From: Gammaproteobacteria bacterium
Lineage (GTDB): Bacteria; Pseudomonadota; Gammaproteobacteria; PS1; Pseudothioglobaceae
Direction: 5' to 3'
Length of the DNA: 15,714 bases
Assembly: GCA_029937335.1 (NCBI GenBank)
Contig: JAPYQD010000007.1
Span: 1-15,714 of the forward strand
Shown: one piece after another, positions 7,597 to 15,336 of the stretch
How positions within the stretch are numbered: the stretch's first letter is position 1
Layout: each line of letters opens with the position of its first letter
Position numbers and translations under genes: made by a program
Notes under the pieces: model-generated
The model's database searches: none
The model's input: only the letters and a program-made list of their open reading frames with translations
What the model was told of the DNA's origin: nothing

Positions 7597-8686
7597 GTTA
7601 ACTCAAATAACTGATTTTACTCAGTTATTTGTTAATAACACGCCACTGATTGACACCCGTGCACCGATAGAGTTTGACCAAGGGGCTTTTCCTTTTACAC
7701 AAAGCTTGCCACTCATGAGTGATTCTGAACGTGAACTTATTGGTACTTGTTATAAAAACAAAGGTCAAGAGCAAGCCATTGCCCTGGGGCATGAATTAGT
7801 CCAAGGTGAGGCCAAACAAGCACGACTAGACGTATGGCTTGAATTTATCAAAAATAACCCAAATGGGGCGCTTTATTGCTTCCGTGGAGGAATGCGTAGC
7901 CAAATCACTCAACAGTGGATTTATGAGGCTTCTGGGATTAACTACCCACGTATTAAAGGCGGGTACAAAGCACTACGTCGATTTTTGATTGATGAAACTG
8001 ATCGAATCATGGGTCAAGTTACTCCGATTGTGATTGGTGGGCAAACTGGCTGTGGCAAGACATTATTACTTGATCAACTTAAAGATACGATTGATCTTGA
8101 GGGTTTAGCTAATCATCGTGGCTCTGCCTTTGGCAATACCACCACGCCACAACCAACACAAATTAACTTTGAAAATACCTTGGCGATTGAGCTGATTAAA
8201 AAACAAGCGAACTCTCGTTTGGTATTTGAAGATGAGGGCTCAAACGTAGGTACAGTACATATCCCGCAATGCGTGCAGGACAAAACCTCTCAAGCAGAAC
8301 TGATCTTGCTTGAGGCTAGTGTTGCTGAACGCCTAGAGGTGAGTATGGATGCGTATGTGATTAACATGCAACAAGATTTCATTACCCAAGATGCTACTAA
8401 TGGATTTAATAACTTTAGCAACTATTGGCTGAGAAGCTTAGAAAAAATACAAAGACGTCTAGGGCTAGAGCGATATAAAAGTCTATTGCAGCTGGTCAAT
8501 AGTGCGCTTGTAAAATACAAGGAGCAGGGCGACCCTGAAGGTTTTTATCCTGTGGTAGAAGAGCTACTAGTGGGTTATTACGACCCGATGTATGATTATC
8601 AAATTCAGAAAAAAATGGATCGAGTGGTATTTAAAGGTAATGCTAACGAAGTGTTGAGCTATCTTGCTGATCGGTCAATCGCTTAG
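7586..8686 (+). CDS. mnmH: tRNA 2-selenouridine synthase
   Basis: MnmH (SelU, YbbB) replaces the sulfur of 2-thiouridine at wobble position 34 of tRNA-Lys, -Glu and -Gln with selenium from selenophosphate, through a geranylated intermediate. 366 residues in the family's two parts: an N-terminal rhodanese domain with LIDTRAPIEF near 21-30 and the catalytic Cys98 in YCFRGGMRS, then a P-loop domain with Walker A GQTGCGKT at 152-159. The HRGSAFG stretch after it is also typical. The start overlaps the end of selD by 11 bases, and the pair form the minimal selenouridine pathway. Its stop overlaps that of the convergent ferredoxin gene by 4 bases, leaving no room for a separate terminator. Confidence 0.95.
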   Translation: MSSELTQITDFTQLFVNNTPLIDTRAPIEFDQGAFPFTQSLPLMSDSERELIGTCYKNKGQEQAIALGHELVQGEAKQARLDVWLEFIKNNPNGALYCFRGGMRSQITQQWIYEASGINYPRIKGGYKALRRFLIDETDRIMGQVTPIVIGGQTGCGKTLLLDQLKDTIDLEGLANHRGSAFGNTTTPQPTQINFENTLAIELIKKQANSRLVFEDEGSNVGTVHIPQCVQDKTSQAELILLEASVAERLEVSMDAYVINMQQDFITQDATNGFNNFSNYWLRSLEKIQRRLGLERYKSLLQLVNSALVKYKEQGDPEGFYPVVEELLVGYYDPMYDYQIQKKMDRVVFKGNANEVLSYLADRSIA

Positions 8687-8949
8687 TAATCTCTTAACCC
8701 AATTTTAATATCGGTAATCGGTGTAGCTCGGCAAGCCAGTATTTCCCCTTGAGAGAGTGGCACCAAGCAATCTTGATGTATGACATCCCCAGACAACAAC
8801 TGCAATACACAAGAGCCACAATGACCTTGTCGGCAAGAATAATTAATCACCACATTGTGCTCTTCAAGTTCGGTTAAGATCGAGTGCTCGCCATACACGT
8901 ACAGAGATTCGGTTTTTCCGTTAATGTTGTCAACATCGATCTTAAACAT
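8683..8949 (-). CDS. yfaE: 2Fe-2S ferredoxin, YfaE-like (RNR cofactor maintenance)
   Basis: 88-residue plant-type ferredoxin with cluster ligands C39, C44, C47 and C73 (C-x4-C-x2-C-x25-C, in CRQGHCGSCVLQL and ILACRA). In E. coli, YfaE is encoded directly after nrdB and supplies electrons to build and repair the diferric-tyrosyl radical cofactor of NrdB. The same place here (10 bases after nrdB, same strand), similar length and matching motifs make that role likely. An additional C61 is present in HQDCLVPL. No strong ribosome site is seen, so translation probably follows from nrdB. The 3' end overlaps the mnmH stop on the other strand. Confidence 0.88.
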   Translation of the reverse strand: MFKIDVDNINGKTESLYVYGEHSILTELEEHNVVINYSCRQGHCGSCVLQLLSGDVIHQDCLVPLSQGEILACRATPITDIKIGLRDY

Positions 8950-8959
8950 GGGTTATTGG

Positions 8960-10096
8960 CTACAGTTTAAAGTCATCAAAGTCAGAATCATCAGCTTCCA
9001 TGGTGTTGTCAATAGCACTAACAAGATAAGAGGTGATTTCTGTTTCTTGCGGGGCAACTTGCACGTTATCAGAATCTAACCAATGGTTAATCCATGGCAG
9101 TGGATTGGTGCATTCTTCAAAGATTGGTTTGAGTCCTAGTGCGTTCATACGTACATTGGTAATATATTCTAGATATTGCTTAAGGATTTGGGCGTTAAGA
9201 CCAATCATAGAGCCATCGCGGAATAAGTACTCTGCCCATTCTTTTTCTTGCTCACAAGCCTCTTTAAACATCTCGATCACCTCGCTTTCACACTCGACAG
9301 CAATCTTTGCCATCTCAGGGTCGTCTTTACCATCACGCATGAGATTGAGCATGTGTTGTGTGCCGGTTAAATGCAAGGCCTCATCCCTAGCAATCATCTT
9401 AATAATCTTGGCATTGCCTTCCATAACTTTGCGCTCGGCAAAGGCAAATGAACAGGCAAAAGAAACATAAAATCGTACTGCTTCAAGAATATTCACCGAC
9501 ATTATGGTCAGGTAGAGTTGTCGCTTTAAACAGTACAAATCGACATCTGCATTTTCACCATTTATCTCAAGTTTGCCTTCGCCGTGCAAGAGGTAAGCCT
9601 GGGTGCATTTAATCAGTTCATCATAATGCTTAGAAACGCTTTCAGCACGTTGGATGATTTCATCGGTTTTCATAATGTCATCAAATACCACGCCGGGTTC
9701 ATTCACAATCGCGCGAATGATATGGGTGTACGAGCGCGAGTGAATGGTTTCAGAGAATGACCAAGTTTCAATCCAGTTTTCTAGTTCTGGCAAGGATACA
9801 ATCGGCAAAAAAGCGATGTTTGGGCTACGGCCCTGTACCGAATCTAATAAGATTTGGTATTGAAGATTAGAGATAAAAATGTGTTTTTCATTCGGCAAAA
9901 GCTTAGCGAAATCCATTTTGTCTTTGGTTACATCAATCTCTTCAGGGCGCCAAAAGAAAGACAGTTGTTTTTCAGTAAGCTTTTCAAACACCTCAAATTT
10001 CTGTTTGTCGAATCGGGCAACATTAACCGTGTCACCAAAAAACATTGGCTGGGTTAATGTATCGCTAATGGCTTTGTTAAAAATACTATATGACAT
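8960..10096 (-). CDS. nrdB: class Ia ribonucleotide reductase, beta subunit
   Basis: Small subunit R2, which holds the diferric-tyrosyl radical used by NrdA to reduce ribonucleoside diphosphates; cytosolic, oxygen-dependent. 378 residues, against 376 in E. coli. All iron ligands are present at E. coli number plus one: D85, E116, H119, E205, E239 and H242, with the radical tyrosine Y123 in ETIHSRSYTH. The C-terminal tail DFDDFKL is the acidic/aromatic peptide that docks on NrdA. The start has a perfect AAGGAG 5 bases upstream, overlapping the nrdA stop. It is cotranscribed with nrdA before it and yfaE after it, and so should follow NrdR control. Confidence 0.98.
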   Translation of the reverse strand: MSYSIFNKAISDTLTQPMFFGDTVNVARFDKQKFEVFEKLTEKQLSFFWRPEEIDVTKDKMDFAKLLPNEKHIFISNLQYQILLDSVQGRSPNIAFLPIVSLPELENWIETWSFSETIHSRSYTHIIRAIVNEPGVVFDDIMKTDEIIQRAESVSKHYDELIKCTQAYLLHGEGKLEINGENADVDLYCLKRQLYLTIMSVNILEAVRFYVSFACSFAFAERKVMEGNAKIIKMIARDEALHLTGTQHMLNLMRDGKDDPEMAKIAVECESEVIEMFKEACEQEKEWAEYLFRDGSMIGLNAQILKQYLEYITNVRMNALGLKPIFEECTNPLPWINHWLDSDNVQVAPQETEITSYLVSAIDNTMEADDSDFDDFKL

Positions 10097-10101
10097 AATT
10101 A

Positions 10102-10107
10102 CTCCTT
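10102..10107 (-). promoter_or_regulatory. ribosome binding site of nrdB
   Basis: On the minus strand AAGGAG stands 5 bases before the nrdB ATG, and its first bases are part of the nrdA TAA stop. This links termination of nrdA to initiation of nrdB and suits near-equal production of the two subunits. Confidence 0.8.
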
Positions 10108-12382
10108 AAAGTTTACAAACGCCGTCACCACAGGCGTTATCGTCTTCTTTTTCAATAACCCCTTCACCACCACCATCACGTGTGGTGTGATAATAAAGCG
10201 TTTTAACGCCGTATTTATAAGCTTTTAATAGATCCATCAAGAACAATTTCATTGGCACTTTGTTGCCATCATATTGAGATGGATCGTAATGTGTATTGGT
10301 AGAAATTGATTGATCAACAAACTTTTGCATAATCGCGCAAAGCTGTAAATAACCCTCATTGTCTTTGATGTCCCAAAGTAACTCGTACTTATCTTTCAGG
10401 TTTTCATAATCGGGCACAACTTGTTTAAGGATGCCATCTTTAGATTGCTTGATAGAAACAAAACCTCGTGGTGGCTCAATACCGTTAGTAGAGTTAGAAA
10501 TTTGTGATGAACTCTCACACGGCATCAATGCAGTTAGGGTTGAATTTCTAAGGCCAGTAGCCACTATATCTTGTCGTAAAGTATCCCAATCTAACGCCAA
10601 ATCAGTTGGGCTAAAGGCGTCAATGTCTTTCTTGTAAGAGTCAATTGGCAATATGCCTTGAGCATATTGGGTCTCATTAAACAATGGACAGGCACCAAGC
10701 TCATTGGCCAATTTATTACTTGCTTTAAGCGAGTAATATTGTAGCGCTTCAAAGGTTTTGTGGATCAGTGCATTGCCTGAGCCATCAGAATATTTGGCAT
10801 CGTTCTTGGCTAAGTAGTAGGCCAAGTTAGTCACACCAATGCCGAGGGTGCGACGGTTTTTACTGGCAAGCTCAGCCGCTTTGATTGGGTAATCTTGGTA
10901 ATCCAATAATGAGTCTAATGAACGTACAATAATTTCAGTTATATCTTCAAGCTCATCTAGGCTATCAAGTGCGCCTAGATTAACTGCTGAGAGTGTACAC
11001 AAAGCCACTTCACCATTTTCATCTTGCACAGAATACAATGGCTTAGTTGGTAATGTAATTTCCATACACAAATTCGATTGACGAACAGGGGCTTGCTTAG
11101 CATCAAAGGCACCATGGGTATTACAGTGATCAACATTTTGTAAATAAATACGCCCTGTATTGGCACGTTCTTGCATAAACTTAGCAAATAATTCTCTAGC
11201 CTTGATGGTTTCTTTTCGTATGGAGTCATCTTGCTCATATTGTTCGTACAAGCGCGTAAATTCAGCTTGATCAGCAAAAAAAGCATCGTATAAGCCGGGT
11301 ACATCATGCGGCGAAAATAGGGTGATATCGCCATCCACTAAGAAGCGTTGATACATCAAGCCATTAAACTGCACACCATAATCCAAGTGACGAACGCGGT
11401 TTTCATCAGTGCCTGCATTATTTTTGAGCACCAATAAATCTTCAACTTCTAAATGCCATAATGGGTAGAAAAGGGTGGCCGCACCGCCACGAACACCACC
11501 TTGAGAACAAGACTTAACCGCTGTATGGAAGTGTTTATAAAAAGGAATACAACCTGTATGAGTCGCTTCACCGCCACGAATAGGACTACCAATAGCGCGA
11601 ATCCTGCCTGCATTAACACCAATACCGGCGCGCTGAGAAACGTACTTAACAATGGCACCTGCTGCTGCACTGATTGAGTCAAGATCATCAGCTGCTTCAA
11701 TCAACACACAAGAAGAGAATTGACGGGTTGGAGTGCGAACACCCGCCATAATTGGGGTGGGTAAAGAGATTTTAAAATTAGACACTGCATCATAAAAACG
11801 CTTAACAATGTCCATACGCGCTTTAGGCTCGTACTCTTGAAATAAACACATACCAACTAATACATAGAGCAACTGAGGTGATTCGTAAACCTCACCAGTG
11901 ACACGGTTTTGCACTAGGTACTTACCTTCGAGCTGCTTTACCGCTGCATAAGAGAATTTCATATCGCGCCAATGATCGATATATTCGTTCAATTCGTTGA
12001 TTTCTGCTTCAGAATATTTGGCAAGAATGTCGGTATCGTAAATACCTAAATCGGTAAACTTTTTAACATGCGCATATAGGTGTGGCGGAGTGAAAGATTT
12101 GAAAGCTTTTTTACGTAAATGAAAGATCGCTAAACGCGCCGCTAAATACTGATAATCAGGTGCATCTGTCGAGATTAAATCAGCCGCTGATTTAATAATG
12201 GTTTCGTGGATATCTTCAGTCTTAATACCATCAAAAAAAGCCAACTGTGCATTGATCTCAACTTGGGAAACACTGACCTTATCTAAGTCCTGAGAAGCCC
12301 AGTGAACCACACGGTGGATTTTCTCCATATCGATGGGTTCTTTTATACCATTTCGTTTGGTGACTTGAATGTGTTTGTTCAT
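10106..12382 (-). CDS. nrdA: class Ia ribonucleotide reductase, alpha subunit
   Basis: Large catalytic subunit R1, reducing ADP, CDP, GDP and UDP to deoxy forms. The ATG at 12382 (758 residues) is chosen over one at 12406: it begins MNKHIQVTKRNG like E. coli NrdA, has GGGGGAG just upstream, and the longer form would start inside an NrdR box. Residue numbers then match E. coli: active-site C225 (QFSSCVLI), N437, C439 and E441 (RQSNLCMEI), and C462 (ALCTLSA). The radical-transfer tyrosine pair is in TLYYHT, and the C-terminal shuttle cysteines in CGDGVCKL. An N-terminal ATP cone (about 1-95) implies overall activity control by ATP/dATP. It heads the nrdA-nrdB-yfaE operon behind two NrdR boxes. 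Confidence 0.98.
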   Translation of the reverse strand: MNKHIQVTKRNGIKEPIDMEKIHRVVHWASQDLDKVSVSQVEINAQLAFFDGIKTEDIHETIIKSAADLISTDAPDYQYLAARLAIFHLRKKAFKSFTPPHLYAHVKKFTDLGIYDTDILAKYSEAEINELNEYIDHWRDMKFSYAAVKQLEGKYLVQNRVTGEVYESPQLLYVLVGMCLFQEYEPKARMDIVKRFYDAVSNFKISLPTPIMAGVRTPTRQFSSCVLIEAADDLDSISAAAGAIVKYVSQRAGIGVNAGRIRAIGSPIRGGEATHTGCIPFYKHFHTAVKSCSQGGVRGGAATLFYPLWHLEVEDLLVLKNNAGTDENRVRHLDYGVQFNGLMYQRFLVDGDITLFSPHDVPGLYDAFFADQAEFTRLYEQYEQDDSIRKETIKARELFAKFMQERANTGRIYLQNVDHCNTHGAFDAKQAPVRQSNLCMEITLPTKPLYSVQDENGEVALCTLSAVNLGALDSLDELEDITEIIVRSLDSLLDYQDYPIKAAELASKNRRTLGIGVTNLAYYLAKNDAKYSDGSGNALIHKTFEALQYYSLKASNKLANELGACPLFNETQYAQGILPIDSYKKDIDAFSPTDLALDWDTLRQDIVATGLRNSTLTALMPCESSSQISNSTNGIEPPRGFVSIKQSKDGILKQVVPDYENLKDKYELLWDIKDNEGYLQLCAIMQKFVDQSISTNTHYDPSQYDGNKVPMKLFLMDLLKAYKYGVKTLYYHTTRDGGGEGVIEKEDDNACGDGVCKL

Positions 12383-12386
12383 TTTT

Positions 12387-12393
12387 CTCCCCC
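12387..12393 (-). promoter_or_regulatory. ribosome binding site of nrdA
   Basis: On the minus strand GGGGGAG stands 4 bases before the ATG at 12382. It is the only purine-rich ribosome site near and supports this start over the upstream in-frame ATG at 12406. Confidence 0.65.
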
Positions 12394-12402
12394 AATAGAG
12401 AA

Positions 12403-12418
12403 ACACTAGATATAGTGT
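12403..12418. promoter_or_regulatory. NrdR box 1 (proximal to nrdA)
   Basis: ACACTAGATATAGTGT, a near-perfect palindrome and very close to the known NrdR consensus (ACACwAtATaTwGTGT). It begins 20 bases upstream of the nrdA ATG and just downstream of the predicted transcription start. NrdR, an ATP/dATP-sensing zinc-ribbon repressor, binds pairs of such boxes. The nrdR gene itself is not in this window. Confidence 0.9.
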
Positions 12419-12433
12419 TATTAAATTTAACTA

Positions 12434-12449
12434 CAACTAAATATAGTGT
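12434..12449. promoter_or_regulatory. NrdR box 2 (distal, over the -10 element)
   Basis: CAACTAAATATAGTGT matches the NrdR consensus except in the outermost bases of one half. It starts exactly 31 bp from box 1, about three helical turns, which is the usual spacing for cooperative NrdR binding on one DNA face. It contains the predicted -10 hexamer, so bound NrdR should block RNA polymerase. Confidence 0.88.
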
Positions 12450-12468
12450 ATTTGGCCTTAATTTGCAA
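12440..12468 (-). promoter_or_regulatory. sigma70-type promoter of nrdA-nrdB-yfaE
   Basis: Reading the minus strand: -35 TTGCAA (12468-12463), a spacer of exactly 17 bases, then -10 TATATT (12445-12440). The matches to consensus are 4 of 6 and 5 of 6. Transcription would start near 12433, giving a leader of about 50 bases. The -10 is inside NrdR box 2 and box 1 lies just after the start. This is a prediction from sequence alone. Confidence 0.7.
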
Positions 12469-12535
12469 GTGGGGTTTTTGTCATTTTTACAACAAAATCG
12501 CCAGATGTTTTGCTACAAAAGGGATAGCGAGATTG

Positions 12536-12555
12536 AAATTAAATTAAATTAAATT
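12536..12555. repeat. AAATT tandem repeat, four copies
   Basis: Four exact copies of the pentamer AAATT in tandem. It lies in non-coding DNA about 70 bases upstream of the nrdA -35 element and downstream of the acyl-CoA ligase gene. It could vary in copy number or bend the DNA, but nothing shows a function. Confidence 0.75.
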
Positions 12556-12612
12556 TAGGTACTTTTTAGCAAAAAATATCACCATTTTATGATGCCATAA
12601 TATTACTCTTTT

Positions 12613-12634
12613 ATAATAAAAAGCGCAAAGCCTT
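12613..12634 (-). terminator. weak candidate terminator for the acyl-CoA ligase operon
   Basis: On the minus strand, about 65 bases after the ligase stop, AAGGC-TTT-GCGCTT can fold as a five-pair stem with one bulged G and is followed by a T-rich run. The stem is short, so intrinsic termination here is doubtful. No better hairpin was seen between the ligase stop and nrdA. Confidence 0.25.
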
Positions 12635-12700
12635 ATGTGTCAATATATGATGAAAATTAGAAGATAAAAATGTTTAATTTTGATAATTATTTTTACAAAA

Positions 12701-14299
12701 TTATTGCGTTAATTTTCTTTTAAGAATTTTTCCAACATTAGATTTTGGTAGCGACTCAATCCACTCGATTTTTCGAGGAATTTTGTAATGAGCCAAGTGT
12801 TCTTTACAATGATTAATTAATGTTTGTTTTTCTAGTGTTGATCCTGGTTTTTTAACAATAAAAGCTTTAATAGATTGCCCACTTACTTTATGGTCAATAC
12901 CAATACAAGCCGATTCAATCACATCTGAATGTTGGTTTAGCACTTGTTCGACATCGCAAGGGTAGACATTAAAACCCGAAACAATAATCATATCTTTCAT
13001 TCGATCAACAATAAAGATTCGACCTTGTTTGTCTACATAGCCCATATCACCGCTACGAAAATAGCCGTCCTTGGTAAATACTTCTTTATTCAGTTTTTCT
13101 TTATGCCAGTAAGACTTCATCACTTGTGGGCCTTTGATGCAAATCTCTCCAATTTCATTTGTTTTCATTGCATTGAATGACTCATCTAAAATTTTAATTT
13201 GAGTATCTGCTAAAGGCTCACCAACCGATCCACTAAATTCTTGGGTTTCATAACTCTCAGCACTCACAACAGGAGAGCACTCAGTTAAGCCATAACCTTG
13301 TACGATGGGTTTACCAACAACACTCTGCCATTTGTCTGATATGCTTTTATCTAAAGCCATACCACCTGAAATAGCCACTTTTAATTTTGACCAATTCAGT
13401 TTTTTAAAATCCTTATGTCTGACTAGCACGCCAAACAAAGTATTGACACCGGTAATCACACCAACGTTGTATTTTTTCAACGGCTCTATTAATTGTTTTA
13501 TCTCCCTAGGATTGAGCACCAAAATACTACTGCCTTTAATGTGTATGAACAATAGGCAATTAATGGTTAATGCAAAGATGTGATAAAGCGGTAAGGCGGT
13601 TAAAATTGAACTGTTTTCATTGATGTCTTTCGGTAGCCACCGCTCTAACTGATGAATATTAGCCAAAATGTTTTCATGTGTTAGTGTCGCTGCTTTTAAT
13701 ACACCACTGGTACCACCAGTGTATTGCAACAAAGCCACTTTATTTTTAAATTCTGTATTTTCTAACGCTCTTGAATGTTTTTTTAAAATACCATGCAAGG
13801 TAATATAGTCAATTCCTGGTTGTTTGTTAATCACAAATACTTTGCGTTTAATACAAGTAATCAGGTTAATAACATAACGCTTAAAACTTGGCTGTAAATC
13901 ACCTACTTCAACAGTAATTACATTTTTTATTTTAGTATTTTTAAGAATGGGTTGTAATGTTTTGTAAAAAACCTTAGCAATAATAATAGTGCCTACTTGT
14001 GCATCTAAACATTGCTTAAGAACTTCATCACTGGTGTAGAGCGGATTAATGAGTGTAGCCGTTCTATCAGCATACCAAGAACCAAACAAGCACACTGGAA
14101 AAGCCAAAAGATTAGGCAGCATAATGGCCACTGTATGCTTATCAGTATTTGCTGACAAATAATTTGCCAAGTTAACACTATCATGATAAAGCTCTTTATA
14201 ATCGATTGAAGTGTTTAATCCGATTAATGCTTGATTCCTTGGGGCGTCATTAAAAGCACTATTGAGTAGTTGTGTCAGATGTTTACTCTTATTTGTCAT
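12701..14299 (-). CDS. long-chain fatty acid--CoA ligase, FadD-like
   Basis: ANL-superfamily adenylating enzyme, 532 residues, expected to join a fatty acid to CoA through an acyl-AMP. ATP-binding P-loop YTGGTSGVLKAATLTH at 193-208; GYGLTE at 335-340; FACS-type signature from GYFRSGDMGYVD (412-423) to DRMKDMIIVSGFNVYP (432-447); catalytic Lys524 in NVGKILKRK. In most FadD proteins the P-loop lysine is followed by glycine; here it is alanine. Shorter than E. coli FadD (561). A hydrophobic stretch near 243-262 is probably core, not a membrane span. The ATG overlaps the stop of the patatin gene (ATGA), so translation is coupled, and a thiolase gene lies upstream, in keeping with fatty acid use. 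Chain length and exact substrate cannot be told from sequence. Confidence 0.88.
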   Translation of the reverse strand: MTNKSKHLTQLLNSAFNDAPRNQALIGLNTSIDYKELYHDSVNLANYLSANTDKHTVAIMLPNLLAFPVCLFGSWYADRTATLINPLYTSDEVLKQCLDAQVGTIIIAKVFYKTLQPILKNTKIKNVITVEVGDLQPSFKRYVINLITCIKRKVFVINKQPGIDYITLHGILKKHSRALENTEFKNKVALLQYTGGTSGVLKAATLTHENILANIHQLERWLPKDINENSSILTALPLYHIFALTINCLLFIHIKGSSILVLNPREIKQLIEPLKKYNVGVITGVNTLFGVLVRHKDFKKLNWSKLKVAISGGMALDKSISDKWQSVVGKPIVQGYGLTECSPVVSAESYETQEFSGSVGEPLADTQIKILDESFNAMKTNEIGEICIKGPQVMKSYWHKEKLNKEVFTKDGYFRSGDMGYVDKQGRIFIVDRMKDMIIVSGFNVYPCDVEQVLNQHSDVIESACIGIDHKVSGQSIKAFIVKKPGSTLEKQTLINHCKEHLAHYKIPRKIEWIESLPKSNVGKILKRKLTQ

Positions 14300-15336
14300 T
14301 GTTTATTCTTATTGCTTTGAATAAGGCTCCTAGCAAAAGCATTTATTTCTTTTTTATTATCTACACAAGCTTGTTTTCCTAAGTGGTAAAGAAAGTCTAA
14401 ATATTCATCTTCACTATTATCAAGATTGGCAGCATGCGATTGATTAATATCAGGATTAAGTCTTAAATAATTAGGATTTGAATTGTAAACAGCTTTTAGC
14501 TGATAATTGGTTGCTTCTGCTTGAGAAGTAGTTAGCAAGTTACTACCAGGATCTCGCCATTCAACTGCACCCCAATGTTCAATATCTGCACAATCAAGAT
14601 AAGTGGCTTGTTTACCAGTGCCCAATGAAAGCATCATTGTATTTTTAGAATAGAGGTCGTGATGCAGATATCTGAATTCTGCATAAGCAGAAAGGGAAGG
14701 GTTGACAGCAAATACACCGCCATCAACAAAGCAACACGCTTTTTTTCCATTAACAGTTGCTATGCTGGCTGGGGGAAAATAAGTGATAGCAGAAGTGGCT
14801 GCACGTAACATATCTTTTAAATAATAATTGTGTCTATCGCTAACCACTGCCTTGTGTTGACGGAAAAAATAGTTCTTGCCTATGGTTAAGTCATAAACGG
14901 GTATCAAACAAGGCTTAAGTAATTCTTTTAATTCATGATTGCCAAAATATTGCTCATAAACAAGGTTTGCACCTTGTGCATCGTATTTGACACCTAACAA
15001 ACCTGAAACTGATTTAATATCTTGTAAAAGTGATGAATTAAATATATTTTTTGCATTTTTTAAATACAAATCAACAATATCCGTTGCAGTGTATTTAGGT
15101 CTGGCATTCTTATCAGGTGTTAATAAGCTAGCAACAATTAAACTACCTGTAGAAGTGCCGGCAAATAAATCAAAATAATCAGCAATTCTAGCATCTGGAT
15201 TATCACTAAGCTGTTGGAGCCTATCCTCTAAATAAGACAAGATAACTGCAGGCACAATGCCTTTAACGCCACCACCATCAATCGAAAGTATGCGTGTATG
15301 AATTTTTGTTTGTTTATTAAAAATTTTCGAAAACAC
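14296..15336 (-). CDS. patatin-like phospholipase/acyl hydrolase
   Basis: Serine acyl hydrolase of the patatin family with a Ser-Asp dyad. Numbered from the GTG at 15336 (346 residues): oxyanion loop DGGGVKG at 20-26, nucleophile Ser62 in GTSTG, and catalytic Asp205 in VDGGVFAVNP. AATSAITYFPP before the aspartate is also typical. No signal peptide or membrane segment, so probably cytosolic. The start is uncertain: an ATG at 15381 gives 15 more residues, but these are an out-of-frame reading of the conserved thiolase C-terminus. The GTG at 15336 follows a GGGGG run and gives a usual N-terminus. It lies between thiolase and acyl-CoA ligase genes, overlapping both, so it probably releases fatty acids from lipid or a storage polymer for beta-oxidation. 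The substrate is unknown. Confidence 0.85.
   Translation of the reverse strand: MFSKIFNKQTKIHTRILSIDGGGVKGIVPAVILSYLEDRLQQLSDNPDARIADYFDLFAGTSTGSLIVASLLTPDKNARPKYTATDIVDLYLKNAKNIFNSSLLQDIKSVSGLLGVKYDAQGANLVYEQYFGNHELKELLKPCLIPVYDLTIGKNYFFRQHKAVVSDRHNYYLKDMLRAATSAITYFPPASIATVNGKKACCFVDGGVFAVNPSLSAYAEFRYLHHDLYSKNTMMLSLGTGKQATYLDCADIEHWGAVEWRDPGSNLLTTSQAEATNYQLKAVYNSNPNYLRLNPDINQSHAANLDNSEDEYLDFLYHLGKQACVDNKKEINAFARSLIQSNKNKQ

Larger units (their letters stand above)
12383..12700. other. intergenic region between nrdA and the acyl-CoA ligase gene
   Basis: The only long non-coding stretch. The part next to nrdA (12383-12470) holds its ribosome site, two NrdR boxes and promoter. The remaining 230 bases are very AT-rich, have no plausible gene and no tRNA-like fold, and contain a four-copy AAATT repeat and a weak hairpin that may end the acyl-CoA ligase transcript. 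Confidence 0.8.

Noticed and set aside
8855..10109. Plus-strand open frames opposite yfaE and nrdB
   Set aside because: They lie wholly antisense to well-conserved genes and their translations have no family features.
10118..10139. Inverted repeat AACGCC/GGCGTT near the 3' end of nrdA as a terminator or attenuator
   Set aside because: It lies within the codons for the C-terminal cysteine region, has a 6-bp stem and is not followed by a T run; nrdB must be read through it.
10975..11700. Two minus-strand open frames of 119 and 83 codons inside nrdA
   Set aside because: They are out-of-frame shadows of highly conserved nrdA coding sequence with no ribosome site or recognisable domain.
12509..12521. 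TTTTG-x-CAAAA hairpin upstream of nrdA as a regulatory site
   Set aside because: The stem is very short and AT-only apart from one pair, and it lies upstream of the promoter with no link to any start or stop.
14296..15336. Patatin as a CapV-like effector of a CBASS anti-phage system
   Set aside because: CBASS needs a CD-NTase cyclase next door and often Cap2/Cap3. The neighbours here are thiolase and acyl-CoA ligase with overlapping junctions, which fits fatty acid metabolism. A cyclase outside the window cannot be excluded but nothing supports it.
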